A stretch of 64,000 nt of DNA from Paenibacillus crassostreae (GTDB taxonomy: Bacteria > Bacillota > Bacilli > Paenibacillales > Paenibacillaceae): contig NZ_CP017770.1 of assembly GCF_001857945.1 (NCBI RefSeq), positions 1,922,001 through 1,986,000 on the forward strand, read 5' to 3'. Under the pieces are notes generated by a model, which saw only the letters and a list, made by a program, of their open reading frames with translations, ran no database searches and was not told the origin of the DNA. Positions 28,022-36,409 of this stretch are shown one piece after another; position 1 is the first letter of the stretch, and the number at the start of each line of letters is the position of its first letter. The position numbers were made by a program, and so were the translations under genes.

Positions 28022-28037
28022 TATAAAGCGCTTACTA
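28022..28037 (-). promoter_or_regulatory. Imperfect cre-like site upstream of abfA
   Basis: The minus-strand TAGTAAGCGCTTTATA keeps the AAGCGCTT core of a CcpA operator but departs from the consensus at two outer positions. It lies about 105 nt before the GH51 start codon. Confidence 0.4.
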
Positions 28038-28208
28038 AAATTACGTTAAACTAATATTAAACTATTTTTTGTAGTAAATATACTATTTCAATTTGGAGCG
28101 GTAGTTTCTCCGTCTTATATAAATATCTATCCATTCAAGATCATAGTTCCGAAAATACTATAAATGAAATAGTTGTCAGTATATAGTGTAAAGCTGAACT
28201 ATAATAAA

Positions 28209-28256
28209 AAGGAGATGTACCATAATCCGTTAAATACGGCCTACGGACATCTCCTT
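28209..28256 (-). terminator. Terminator of the HAD phosphatase gene
   Basis: Minus-strand AAGGAGATGT and ACATCTCCTT are perfectly complementary around a partly paired 28-nt loop, followed by TTTATTATAG. Confidence 0.85.
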
Positions 28257-28293
28257 CGTATGATTATGAATACTCTATCTCAACCCTCTACAT

Positions 28294-29064
28294 CTATCCA
28301 TTTGCGATCACTGTCAAATCATCATAAGAAGTGATCATTATATCCGCATACTGTAAAGGTATGGACGATCCCGATCCTATACCGATCCTCAGTCCTACGC
28401 CCGCCGCTTTAGCGGCTTGCATGTCTCCCACGGTATCACCAACCATCGCTACCCTCTCCGGAGATACGTTGAGTCGAGCACAAGCTAACTGAAGCATATC
28501 AGGGGCCGGCTTACCTTGGATTACCATATCACTACCAATGATATGTTTGAAATGTCCTTCCAAACCCATCCAAGTTAGATGCTTGCGCGCTTCTGCTGCA
28601 TAATCCGCAGTCACGACAGCTAACGGTAGTTGGATATCCTCACATTGTCCAAGAAACGCTTGCAAGCCTGGGAGGGCAAGAACAGGGTGTTCACGCTCCA
28701 ACTCTTCACTAGCAACAACACTAAATTGGCGGACAAGCTGAATCGATTTATTCCACGATAGCCCAGCATGATAGAGTTGCCAAGCAAGCGCACCTTCAAT
28801 TTCTGAGACTGTTCCCATTGAGAGTGGGCCCTGCACATCATAGGAGATCGCTCTTCCTGTTACATCAAATTCTAATCCTAGTAGCTTTGACGCGAACCCC
28901 TCTTTAGTGACTACACCAAGACTCTGAATCGTAACCATCATTTGAACAGTCATTGACTCAGCCCAATATCCCCATAAGGACATAAATTCAAGCAGAGTAC
29001 CATCTTTATCAAAAAGAATGGCATCCACCTCATACCCTTCTCCCTGCACAGTCAGTATAGGCAT
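28294..29064 (-). CDS. HAD-superfamily phosphatase (phosphoglycolate phosphatase-like)
   Basis: This 256-residue cytoplasmic hydrolase shows HAD motif I, ILFDKDGTLLEF (nucleophile Asp at about residue 18), motif II around AVVTAD, Lys in motif III (IQGKPAPDML), and motif IV MVGDTVGDMQAAKAAG. An inserted alpha-helical cap lies between motifs I and II, as in Gph/PgmB-type enzymes. Substrate specificity cannot be read; phosphoglycolate or a sugar phosphate is possible. GGAGG lies 9 nt before the start. It lies 30 bp downstream of the hybrid kinase gene in the same direction and may share its transcript. Confidence 0.9.
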   Translation of the reverse strand: MPILTVQGEGYEVDAILFDKDGTLLEFMSLWGYWAESMTVQMMVTIQSLGVVTKEGFASKLLGLEFDVTGRAISYDVQGPLSMGTVSEIEGALAWQLYHAGLSWNKSIQLVRQFSVVASEELEREHPVLALPGLQAFLGQCEDIQLPLAVVTADYAAEARKHLTWMGLEGHFKHIIGSDMVIQGKPAPDMLQLACARLNVSPERVAMVGDTVGDMQAAKAAGVGLRIGIGSGSSIPLQYADIMITSYDDLTVIANG

Positions 29065-29093
29065 ATGAGGACACCTCCTAACAATTCTAATAA

Positions 29094-31373
29094 CTAGTAG
29101 TATCTCTCAATCACTTCTTTTAAAGCAGTTAATTTGATGGGCTTGCTTAAATAATTATCCATTCCAGCAGCCAAACATTTCTCACGGTCACCCTTCAAAG
29201 CATTCGCCGTGACGGCTATAATAATCGGACATAGGTTAGAAGGTATCGTTTCTTTGATCCATGCCGTAACTTCAAATCCATTCATTCCAGGCATCTGTAT
29301 ATCCATGAATATAATGTCATAATGTTCATCGGCCAACGCTTGAATCACTTCATGCCCGTTACTTACGATGTTGGTTGTATATCCTTGCTTTTCAAGCATT
29401 ATCTTTAATACAAGTTGATTAATCTCATTATCTTCTGCAATTAGAATATGAATAGAGTTGATCCCCTTTGGAGTTTCATCATTAGGAAATTTAGGTTCCG
29501 TTATCTCCGTAGTATTAAGAGTTTTTTTTAGGTGAATCGTGAAAACAAAGGTAGTTCCTTTCTCATTACTCTCTTCTAATTTAAGCTCTCCACCCATTAA
29601 TTCTACTAATCTTTTACTTATTGTTAGACCTAACCCTGTTCCTTCATGTGTCCGTGTCAGAATATGATCAACTTGGTTAAATGGTTCAAACAAATTCTTG
29701 ACCTTTTCCTGCGGGATACCTATTCCCGTATCCTTAATTAGAAATTTCAGATCCATATTATGATCAGTCCGAGGAGTTAGCTCAACGCTAATCGAAATTT
29801 CACCTGAGAATGTAAACTTCACAGCATTTCCGATCAGATTAATTAGCACCTGCTTCAATCGTTCTGGATCACCCATGCATACGTACGGTACGTTTGGGTT
29901 AATAAATGCACTCATGCCAATCTTCTTTTTTTCAGCGATTGTCGATAGTATGTTTAGTGTGTCTGTAACACATTCTCTCACATCTAGATGCACGTCCTGC
30001 AATTCAATTTTACCAGATTCAATTTTGGAGAAGTCTAGAATATCATTAATAATATTTATTAGACTATCACTACTTTTACGCATAATCTCCACATATTCCC
30101 TCTGTTGTGCATCTAATTGTGTCGTCTCTAATAATAACTCTCCCATACCAATCAACCCAGTGATAGGTGTGCGAATCTCATGACTCATCATGGTCACAAA
30201 TTGATCTTTAGCTTTACTCATACTCTCCGCTGTTTCTTTTTCGATGAGTAACCTTTTATGTTCCGTCATATCTTTGATTAGGATATAGAACCCCACGTTA
30301 AGTTCTCTAATAATGATTGGCACAATTGTCGCTATCACATCTACACGATGTCCTAGCTTATGTACAATATTAGCATTTTTATTCTCTCTTGTTACATTAC
30401 TCAATGAATAAGAAAGGACACTCTCCAAATGAACATCCCCAATAAGCTTAGATATATTCCGTCCTACTAGTTCATTAATAGAATAGCCGGTAAGCTCTTC
30501 AGCTCTGCCATTAGAATTAATTATTACGCCATTTAGATCTAGCGAAATAACAGTATCATGATTATATTTCTTAAGTGATGTATATCGTTCGACCGTCTCT
30601 TGAAGCTCTAACTCCACCTTTTTACGATCTGTAACATCCTGGACTGTACCATTCAATCGGACTGGACGCCCTTCTTCATCTTTAGTTATGAATCCTCGTA
30701 AATGTAGGTATTGTAGATTCTCATGATCTAATAGCTTATGAAATTCAAAGTTTAAATCATTACCCTCTTGCAATATCTCATCAATACTCTCCTTGAATCG
30801 TTCTCTCTCATGGTCTTGCACAAGATCAAGAACTCCTAAATCCTGTTGGTTCACTCCATCCATAGTCCACTGATATATATCCGCAAATTGTTGTGTGAAC
30901 GTCATCTTACACTTCCCTACATCCCACTCCCATGACCCCATTAAGGCACTGCGTTGCGATTCTGTCATTTGAAGAATCTGTTGTTCCGTTTCCTTCCTAC
31001 CAGAAATATCAATCATATGTATACAATAATATATAATTTCTTCATTAAATGTATCCTTCAACGCAGTTAATTGAATGGAGAGCCAGATCACAGATCCATC
31101 ATGATGATGATACTCCCTTTCAAAAGATTGCGATGTAGAACCTTCATAAAGATTGCTATTAAGCGCTTCCAACATCGAATACCAATCGTTCTCAAATAAT
31201 AATTTCTTTATATCTAGCAACATGATCTCTTTCGACGAATACCCCAAACATTCACACCAACTAGAATTAACCTTAACCCAATGACCATCCCGTGTCACTA
31301 CTGCAATCCCTATTGGAGCAGTTTCAAATATTTGCTGGAATACGGTAGTTTGCTCTGATTGTTTAATATGCAT
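29094..31373 (-). CDS. Multi-PAS hybrid sensor histidine kinase with receiver domain
   Basis: This 759-residue protein has no clear membrane segment, so it is probably a cytoplasmic sensor. Three PAS-type repeats occupy about 10-400, with a PAC-like segment (VRLNGTVQDVTDRKKVE) after the second. HisKA follows with phosphoacceptor His in MMSHEIRTPITGLIGM, then HATPase_c (GNAVKFTFSG, DTGIGIP, GTGLGL). The C-terminal receiver (about 635-755) has its Asp in IIFMDIQMPGMNG and Lys in NYLSKPIK. The ATG at 31373 has GGGGGAG 5 nt upstream; longer in-frame readings lack one. No separate response regulator is adjacent, so output may go through a phosphorelay elsewhere. Confidence 0.92.
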   Translation of the reverse strand: MHIKQSEQTTVFQQIFETAPIGIAVVTRDGHWVKVNSSWCECLGYSSKEIMLLDIKKLLFENDWYSMLEALNSNLYEGSTSQSFEREYHHHDGSVIWLSIQLTALKDTFNEEIIYYCIHMIDISGRKETEQQILQMTESQRSALMGSWEWDVGKCKMTFTQQFADIYQWTMDGVNQQDLGVLDLVQDHERERFKESIDEILQEGNDLNFEFHKLLDHENLQYLHLRGFITKDEEGRPVRLNGTVQDVTDRKKVELELQETVERYTSLKKYNHDTVISLDLNGVIINSNGRAEELTGYSINELVGRNISKLIGDVHLESVLSYSLSNVTRENKNANIVHKLGHRVDVIATIVPIIIRELNVGFYILIKDMTEHKRLLIEKETAESMSKAKDQFVTMMSHEIRTPITGLIGMGELLLETTQLDAQQREYVEIMRKSSDSLINIINDILDFSKIESGKIELQDVHLDVRECVTDTLNILSTIAEKKKIGMSAFINPNVPYVCMGDPERLKQVLINLIGNAVKFTFSGEISISVELTPRTDHNMDLKFLIKDTGIGIPQEKVKNLFEPFNQVDHILTRTHEGTGLGLTISKRLVELMGGELKLEESNEKGTTFVFTIHLKKTLNTTEITEPKFPNDETPKGINSIHILIAEDNEINQLVLKIMLEKQGYTTNIVSNGHEVIQALADEHYDIIFMDIQMPGMNGFEVTAWIKETIPSNLCPIIIAVTANALKGDREKCLAAGMDNYLSKPIKLTALKEVIERYY

Positions 31374-31485
31374 ATTAGCTCCCCCAGTAATAATTATAGG
31401 ATCATACATATAATAACCATATTTTATGTAAAAAGCGACATATTTCATAATCATTTGGCTCCCAAAAGAGGTTCAAACCCCAAAT

Positions 31486-31518
31486 AACCTTAATTCATCC
31501 TACTGATGAATTAAGGTT
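31486..31518 (-). terminator. Terminator of the DinG-type helicase gene
   Basis: Arms AACCTTAATTCATC and GATGAATTAAGGTT are perfectly complementary around a 5-nt loop, 18 bp past the helicase stop. The following ATTTGG is only weakly T-rich. Confidence 0.75.
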
Positions 31519-31535
31519 GTTAAGTGAATCTATAA

Positions 31536-33488
31536 TTATAACGCTTCTTGTAGCGTAACACCTTCTGGTATAACCGATAGAACAGCTTCGCGTACAGCAT
31601 CTCTCTGCTGCAATTCCTCACAGAGAATAGCAATAATCCCATGGTCTCCACGTGATCGAATTAGACGTCCTATCCCTTGTCTTAGACGTAATAACATATG
31701 TGGTAAATCGACTTCTACAAAAGGATCCAGCGATGCATTACGCTTCGCCATAAATACCGGATCATTCGGAGGAAATGGAAGTGACCATATAATTACATTT
31801 GATAATGATGGTCCTGGTACATCCAAGCCTTCCCAGAGGCTTATCGCACATAGAACACTCGCTTCATTACTTTGGAATGCCGAGATCAAATAACTAATCT
31901 CCTGATCACCCTCATAGTAGAAAGTCATATTAGCACATCTAGGGTCCGACGTGATTTGTTGCTTGAACTGTTGCAATTCTTCATGTGTTCGAAACAGGAT
32001 AAGAGCTCTACCATCCGTTCGTTCTAATAGCTGACCTGCGATCCCCATTTTCTCGGAAAAAGACCCACCATGTACTAAATTCGGTGCATAAGCCTGCATC
32101 TGATTCGGATAATCATATGGCGAATTCACAGAAAAGGATAAGTAATTCTCCAACCCTAGACTATCGGTAACATATTGGAATGATCCATCAACTGATAATG
32201 TAGCTGATGAGAATACAATCGGCATATTGGTACTGAATACTCGTTCCTGTAACACTTCTTTAACCGCCTTCGGCATAATCGATAAGGTAAGCCCATCCTC
32301 ACTATCCGTTACCCAACAGATCAAAGCCTCAGAATTCTCAAACAGGCTTAATGCCTTCTGCATCATTTCAATATGTTCTTCAACGATTCGTAGTTGATAA
32401 TCATCTAAGCTATAAAGCTGACTTTCAAATACAAGATCTTCTTCAATCGCTGTCAAAATACTACGGAAACGATGAACCGCCTTCAGCAGTTGCTCATTCA
32501 AATGAATCTGCTTCCGATCTGAGCCAGGAATAGCTTCACTATGTTGTTCTAATAAATGGAACATGATTTCCGATTGATCAATTGCTTCATCTATAAGCAC
32601 AGCGAGCGACTCACGTATTTCCCCCTGTAATAAGCGCGTAATTAATTCTTCAAACACGACATGTCTCATCTTATATCCAAGAGCCTTCATCGCAGCCGAT
32701 TCCAATAAATGCCCTTCATCAAATACGACAGCACAGTGATCTGGTAAAAGAGGCAGTTGCCCTTCGCGTTTTCTGCCCTCGAATGTCCACACATGCTCCA
32801 TATAATAATCATGAGAGCAGATGACTAGATCGGACGAATGACGGTAATATTCTCTAGATAGCGTTTGTCCACACCGATGTCTTCTATCACAAGTAAAGCA
32901 ATCTTGGAAGGTATCCCAGTTAATCTTACGCCATTGCTCATCATTCAAATGTGGATAGTCCTTCCGATCTCCATAAGCATAGAACTTCTGCATCGGCTGA
33001 GGGTTATTCACAAATTCAGGTAAATTCTCGTATAAATCCTCCCATTGCGCTCCTCCTTGCTCATCCTTAAATCTAGCTTCGTCTAACTTCACTAGACAGA
33101 GATACTGGTCTGGAGATTTCCCTAAACGCGCATCAATAGCCAAGCTTAGATGCTGAGCCAATTTGGCAACATCACCTTCAGGCTTCACTAACTGTTCAAT
33201 CAACGACTCGTCCGCACAAGCGATAATAGCTGGCTTCCTTGTATATCTGGCATAACATATCGCATATAACAAATAAACCAATGTCTTACCTGTACCTACT
33301 CCCGCTTCTGCAAAGATTGCCTTCTTCTCCATAAAAGCTCGTTCCAATTGAAACGCCATATAGATCTGTTCGTCACGAACTTCAAATCCAGCTGCTGGTA
33401 ATAGTTCATAGAATACATCTGCCACCCAATCGCCCACTTGTTGAATAAAAGGCTTAGAAGGATCATGTACAAAAGGATAACGCTCCAC
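31536..33488 (-). CDS. DinG/XPD-family ATP-dependent DNA helicase
   Basis: This 650-residue superfamily 2 helicase has Walker A AEAGVGTGKTLVYLL (about 60-75), a DEGH box in VVFDEGHLLES, and a cysteine cluster in FQDCFTCDRRHRCGQ plus CLVKLDE. The cluster is expected to hold a 4Fe-4S centre as in DinG/XPD, with C-terminal motifs RALILFRTHEE and RLRQGIGRLIRS. It should unwind DNA 5' to 3' in repair or R-loop removal. No exonuclease domain is fused, unlike B. subtilis DinG. The start is uncertain: GTG at 33488 has GGGGG 11 nt upstream, while ATG at 33506 overlaps that GGGGG and lacks a site of its own. Confidence 0.92.
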   Translation of the reverse strand: MERYPFVHDPSKPFIQQVGDWVADVFYELLPAAGFEVRDEQIYMAFQLERAFMEKKAIFAEAGVGTGKTLVYLLYAICYARYTRKPAIIACADESLIEQLVKPEGDVAKLAQHLSLAIDARLGKSPDQYLCLVKLDEARFKDEQGGAQWEDLYENLPEFVNNPQPMQKFYAYGDRKDYPHLNDEQWRKINWDTFQDCFTCDRRHRCGQTLSREYYRHSSDLVICSHDYYMEHVWTFEGRKREGQLPLLPDHCAVVFDEGHLLESAAMKALGYKMRHVVFEELITRLLQGEIRESLAVLIDEAIDQSEIMFHLLEQHSEAIPGSDRKQIHLNEQLLKAVHRFRSILTAIEEDLVFESQLYSLDDYQLRIVEEHIEMMQKALSLFENSEALICWVTDSEDGLTLSIMPKAVKEVLQERVFSTNMPIVFSSATLSVDGSFQYVTDSLGLENYLSFSVNSPYDYPNQMQAYAPNLVHGGSFSEKMGIAGQLLERTDGRALILFRTHEELQQFKQQITSDPRCANMTFYYEGDQEISYLISAFQSNEASVLCAISLWEGLDVPGPSLSNVIIWSLPFPPNDPVFMAKRNASLDPFVEVDLPHMLLRLRQGIGRLIRSRGDHGIIAILCEELQQRDAVREAVLSVIPEGVTLQEAL

Positions 33489-33731
33489 TATATATTTTAC
33501 CCCCATCAATTTAATTCATTAGAAATTCCAAATACACTACATGCGCTAACATTTCATTATGTCATAATATTAGGGTAAATACAATTCCTTTTCCTCTTAT
33601 ATATCATCTTTTAAGGTTCAATTGTTGTATGTGAATAGATATTTCAGTTATACTATTTGCAACAAGCTACTATACTAGAGAAATAGAGTACAACTTATTG
33701 TTGTTATTAATTTATTTGGAGGATATGAAGA

Positions 33732-34340
33732 GTGGAAAACTGGATTACAAGTTTTATGGAGCAATTTGGGTATTGGGGTATTTTCCTACTTATCGCATTA
33801 GAAAATATATTTCCGCCGATACCATCAGAGGTCATTCTTACTTTTGGTGGATTTATGACCACTTATACGAATTTAACAGCCACCGGAGTCATTGTGATGG
33901 CAACGCTAGGATCTGTAATTGGTGCTATCATTTTATATGGATTGGGCTATCTGATCAATGTCGACAGACTAGAGCTTATCATCGATCGTTGGGGACGGTA
34001 CTTACGCGTGAAGAAAGAAGACATTCGAAAGGCAGATGCCTGGTTTGAACGTTATGGTTATTGGACCGTGTTCTTTTGCCGGATGATCCCTTTGATTCGT
34101 AGTCTTATCTCCATCCCTGCAGGTATGGCAAAAATGAAATTTGGACTTTTCTTGCTATATACCCTGTTTGGTACTTTAATCTGGAATATCATTCTTGTCT
34201 CAGTGGGTGCCGCTGTCGGAGATAATTGGGAGAACATCGTCGAATTTATGGATGTATACTCTAACATTGCTTATGCAATCATCGCTTTGGTTATTGTCGC
34301 TGCACTCTTCTTCTGGATTCGTAGTAGAAAAAAAGCGTGA
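33732..34340 (+). CDS. DedA-family membrane protein
   Basis: This 202-residue integral membrane protein has the DedA/VTT features: an N-terminal re-entrant region with ENIFPPIPSEVILTFGGF (about 24-42), the FxRxxPLxR-type motif FFCRMIPLIRSLISIPAGM (about 110-130), and a C-terminal hydrophobic helix. DedA proteins flip or recycle lipids, including undecaprenyl phosphate in some cases. It starts with GTG, with GGAGG 9 nt upstream. It is alone on the plus strand between convergent and divergent minus-strand genes. The lipid substrate is not readable. Confidence 0.93.
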   Translation: MENWITSFMEQFGYWGIFLLIALENIFPPIPSEVILTFGGFMTTYTNLTATGVIVMATLGSVIGAIILYGLGYLINVDRLELIIDRWGRYLRVKKEDIRKADAWFERYGYWTVFFCRMIPLIRSLISIPAGMAKMKFGLFLLYTLFGTLIWNIILVSVGAAVGDNWENIVEFMDVYSNIAYAIIALVIVAALFFWIRSRKKA

Positions 34341-34347
34341 TTCATTC

Positions 34348-34390
34348 AAAAGAGGTTAGCCACATTGAACACTTGTGGCTAACCTCTTTT
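34348..34390. terminator. Bidirectional terminator between dedA and cobA
   Basis: The 17-bp perfect arms AAAAGAGGTTAGCCACA and TGTGGCTAACCTCTTTT enclose a 9-nt loop. T-runs exist on both strands, so it can serve the two convergent genes. Confidence 0.9.
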
Positions 34391-34422
34391 AATTTCCCCT
34401 AATCAATATCCCTAATTCCGAA

Positions 34423-35193
34423 CTAACCGATAAGTGAAATTGCCTTTCTCTCCACTGCAAGTAATTGTTCTCGAACCCTGACAACTTCTCCAATAATAAT
34501 TAATGCTGGATTCGTTAATTCAGCTGCTTTTGCAAGTTTGTGTATATCGGCTAACGTACCCACGAATGTTCGTTCATTCTTCGTTGTACCCTTTTCAATT
34601 AGGGCAACAGGTGTCATCGGATTCTTGCCATGGTGGATCAATTCCATACAAATCGAATTCAATTCGCTAACTCCCATATATACCACTAATGTATCCACAC
34701 TATGCGCGAGTAGATCCCATCTCACAGGTGATTGATCCCCGTGACATCGACTTCCTGTCACACAGGCGAAAGACGCTGCATAGCCACGATGTGTCAATGG
34801 GATCGCCGCAGAAGCCGCAGCGCCAATAGCTGAAGTAATTCCTGGAACAATCTCGTAAGGTATCCCATATGCCCCTAGCTCAAGTACCTCTTCACCCCCA
34901 CGTCCGAAGACGAAAGGATCTCCCCCCTTTAGACGGACGACATGTTGCCCTGCTAAAGCGTAAGTAATCATCGTGTTATTAATCTCATCCTGAGACATCG
35001 TATGCGCTCCTGGTTTCTTTCCGCAATAGACTAGAATGGCCCCTTGGCGTGCTAAACCTACGATTTCTTTATTGACTAGACGATCATACATAATAACATC
35101 TGCAGACTCTATCCGTCTTAATGCCTTGACCGTTAACAATTCAGGATCTCCTGGACCCGCACCAACAATGCTCACCTTACCTGTCATATTCAT
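34423..35193 (-). CDS. cobA: Uroporphyrinogen-III C-methyltransferase (SUMT)
   Basis: This 256-residue SAM-dependent enzyme dimethylates uroporphyrinogen III to precorrin-2, the first step toward sirohaem (and B12). It shows the signatures VSIVGAGPGDPELLTVKAL at the N-terminus, VYCGKKPGAHTMSQDEIN, and the KGGDPFVFGRGGEE loop. It is a stand-alone SUMT without a CysG dehydrogenase/chelatase domain or a HemD fusion. It overlaps nirC by 4 bp and is the last gene of the nirB-nirD-nirC-cobA operon. Its role here is most likely to supply sirohaem to NirB; later steps must be encoded elsewhere. Confidence 0.96.
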   Translation of the reverse strand: MNMTGKVSIVGAGPGDPELLTVKALRRIESADVIMYDRLVNKEIVGLARQGAILVYCGKKPGAHTMSQDEINNTMITYALAGQHVVRLKGGDPFVFGRGGEEVLELGAYGIPYEIVPGITSAIGAAASAAIPLTHRGYAASFACVTGSRCHGDQSPVRWDLLAHSVDTLVVYMGVSELNSICMELIHHGKNPMTPVALIEKGTTKNERTFVGTLADIHKLAKAAELTNPALIIIGEVVRVREQLLAVERKAISLIG

Positions 35194-36071
35194 AGGCGTT
35201 CCTCTGCAATCTTAGGGATTAGTGTTCCATTCTGATCTACTCCAACACTCCCACTGTGATCACGATTCCCAGATAATCCTTTTATACTCACTTTCTTATG
35301 TGACATATAGAGGAAGAGACCTGTAAATACAGAGCCGCCAATAAAGTTACCTAATAGAACAGGAATCTGGTTCCATATCCACCAATCCCCCATACTTACG
35401 TCTGCACCCAGCATCATCCCTGCGGGGATGACGAACATATTCACCACAGCATGTTCGAACCCTTGAGCAAAGAAGATGAAGATTGGTAACCACATCGCAA
35501 TAATTTTGCCTGAGGTAGATTTCGAAGTCATCGCCATCACTACACCTAATGTAACCATCCAATTACATAATACGGCTTTAATTATGACCAGGGTCATCCC
35601 ATTCCATCCCATATTCTTGTAGCCCAACGTCTTAGTTTCACTCACTTGTATGATGGTCTGTATCATAGAATTGCTCATATCAGTACCCATCTTCGTTATC
35701 GTCAATCCGTACAAAATAGCATATAACCCACAACCGATCAAATGTCCCGCAATAACCCATGAAAAGTTTGACAACATCCGCAATGCGGTCGTCTTACGTT
35801 CCATAACAGACAGTGGGATGAGTGCAAAATTTCCGGTAACTAACTCCAATCCTAGCAATACGATAATGACGAATCCAACTGGAAATACAAGCGCCCCCAC
35901 TAAACCTAAGGATGTCTGAGCAGTCGCAGTAAACGCAAGTGTTGTTGCAAAGGCAAGTATAGCTCCCCCAAGAAACCCCCTAATCAACATTTGAAGTTTA
36001 CTCAGTTCAGCTTTCGTTGAACCCACTTCAATCATATTCCCTATCACTTCAGTAGGTTTCACATAATCCAT
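35190..36071 (-). CDS. nirC: Formate/nitrite transporter family protein (NirC/FocA-like)
   Basis: This 293-residue FNT channel protein has about six membrane helices. Family features include GFLGGAILAFATTLAF in the first helix, the VTGNFALIP segment, and NWMVTLGVVMAMTS in the centre, with VNMFVIPAGMMLGAD nearby. In the nitrite operon it most likely takes up nitrite (or exports excess), which is an inference from position since FNT proteins also move formate. The ATG at 36071 has AAGGGG at 9 nt; an in-frame start at 36122 would overlap nirD by 38 bp. The hydrophilic C-terminus of ~35 residues is unusual in length but not diagnostic. Confidence 0.93.
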   Translation of the reverse strand: MDYVKPTEVIGNMIEVGSTKAELSKLQMLIRGFLGGAILAFATTLAFTATAQTSLGLVGALVFPVGFVIIVLLGLELVTGNFALIPLSVMERKTTALRMLSNFSWVIAGHLIGCGLYAILYGLTITKMGTDMSNSMIQTIIQVSETKTLGYKNMGWNGMTLVIIKAVLCNWMVTLGVVMAMTSKSTSGKIIAMWLPIFIFFAQGFEHAVVNMFVIPAGMMLGADVSMGDWWIWNQIPVLLGNFIGGSVFTGLFLYMSHKKVSIKGLSGNRDHSGSVGVDQNGTLIPKIAEERL

Positions 36072-36084
36072 CCCTATTCGCCCC

Positions 36085-36402
36085 TTATAAAGTGATATAT
36101 ATAGAACCGTTTGTTTCATCAACTTCCGTTAGATAGGTCGTTATACAACCATCATCTGGTTTATGCACTTCCCCACTGTTAAGATCAATCTTCCAATCAT
36201 GCAGAGGGCAGTGTACAGATGAACCACACACCATACCCTCCGATAACTTGCCGCCCTTATGAGGACAGCGATTCTCAACCGCCTTCACAGTACCATCACT
36301 TAATCGAAATACCGCAACCTCTATATCATCAATTTGGATCGTACGTGATCCCAATATATCAATATCTGTAATATTACCCACCTGTATTTTCCCCATAATC
36401 AT
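36085..36402 (-). CDS. nirD: Nitrite reductase [NAD(P)H] small subunit (Rieske-type)
   Basis: This 105-residue protein is a Rieske-fold subunit with the pair CPHKGG (about 45-50) and CPLHDW (about 64-69), the expected 2Fe-2S ligands Cys-X-His and Cys-X2-His. That the ligands are complete suggests a real cluster, as in Bacillus NasE; enteric NirD often lacks them. It lies 7 bp downstream of nirB and partners with it in NAD(P)H-dependent reduction of nitrite to ammonium. Confidence 0.96.
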   Translation of the reverse strand: MIMGKIQVGNITDIDILGSRTIQIDDIEVAVFRLSDGTVKAVENRCPHKGGKLSEGMVCGSSVHCPLHDWKIDLNSGEVHKPDDGCITTYLTEVDETNGSIYITL

Positions 36403-36409
36403 CTCTCCC

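Larger units (their letters stand above)
27920..28293. other. Intergenic region upstream of the GH51 gene
   Basis: This 374-bp AT-rich stretch carries the GH51 promoter region, a cre-like site at 28022-28037 and the terminator of the HAD gene at 28209-28256. Nothing else is recognisable. Confidence 0.55.
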
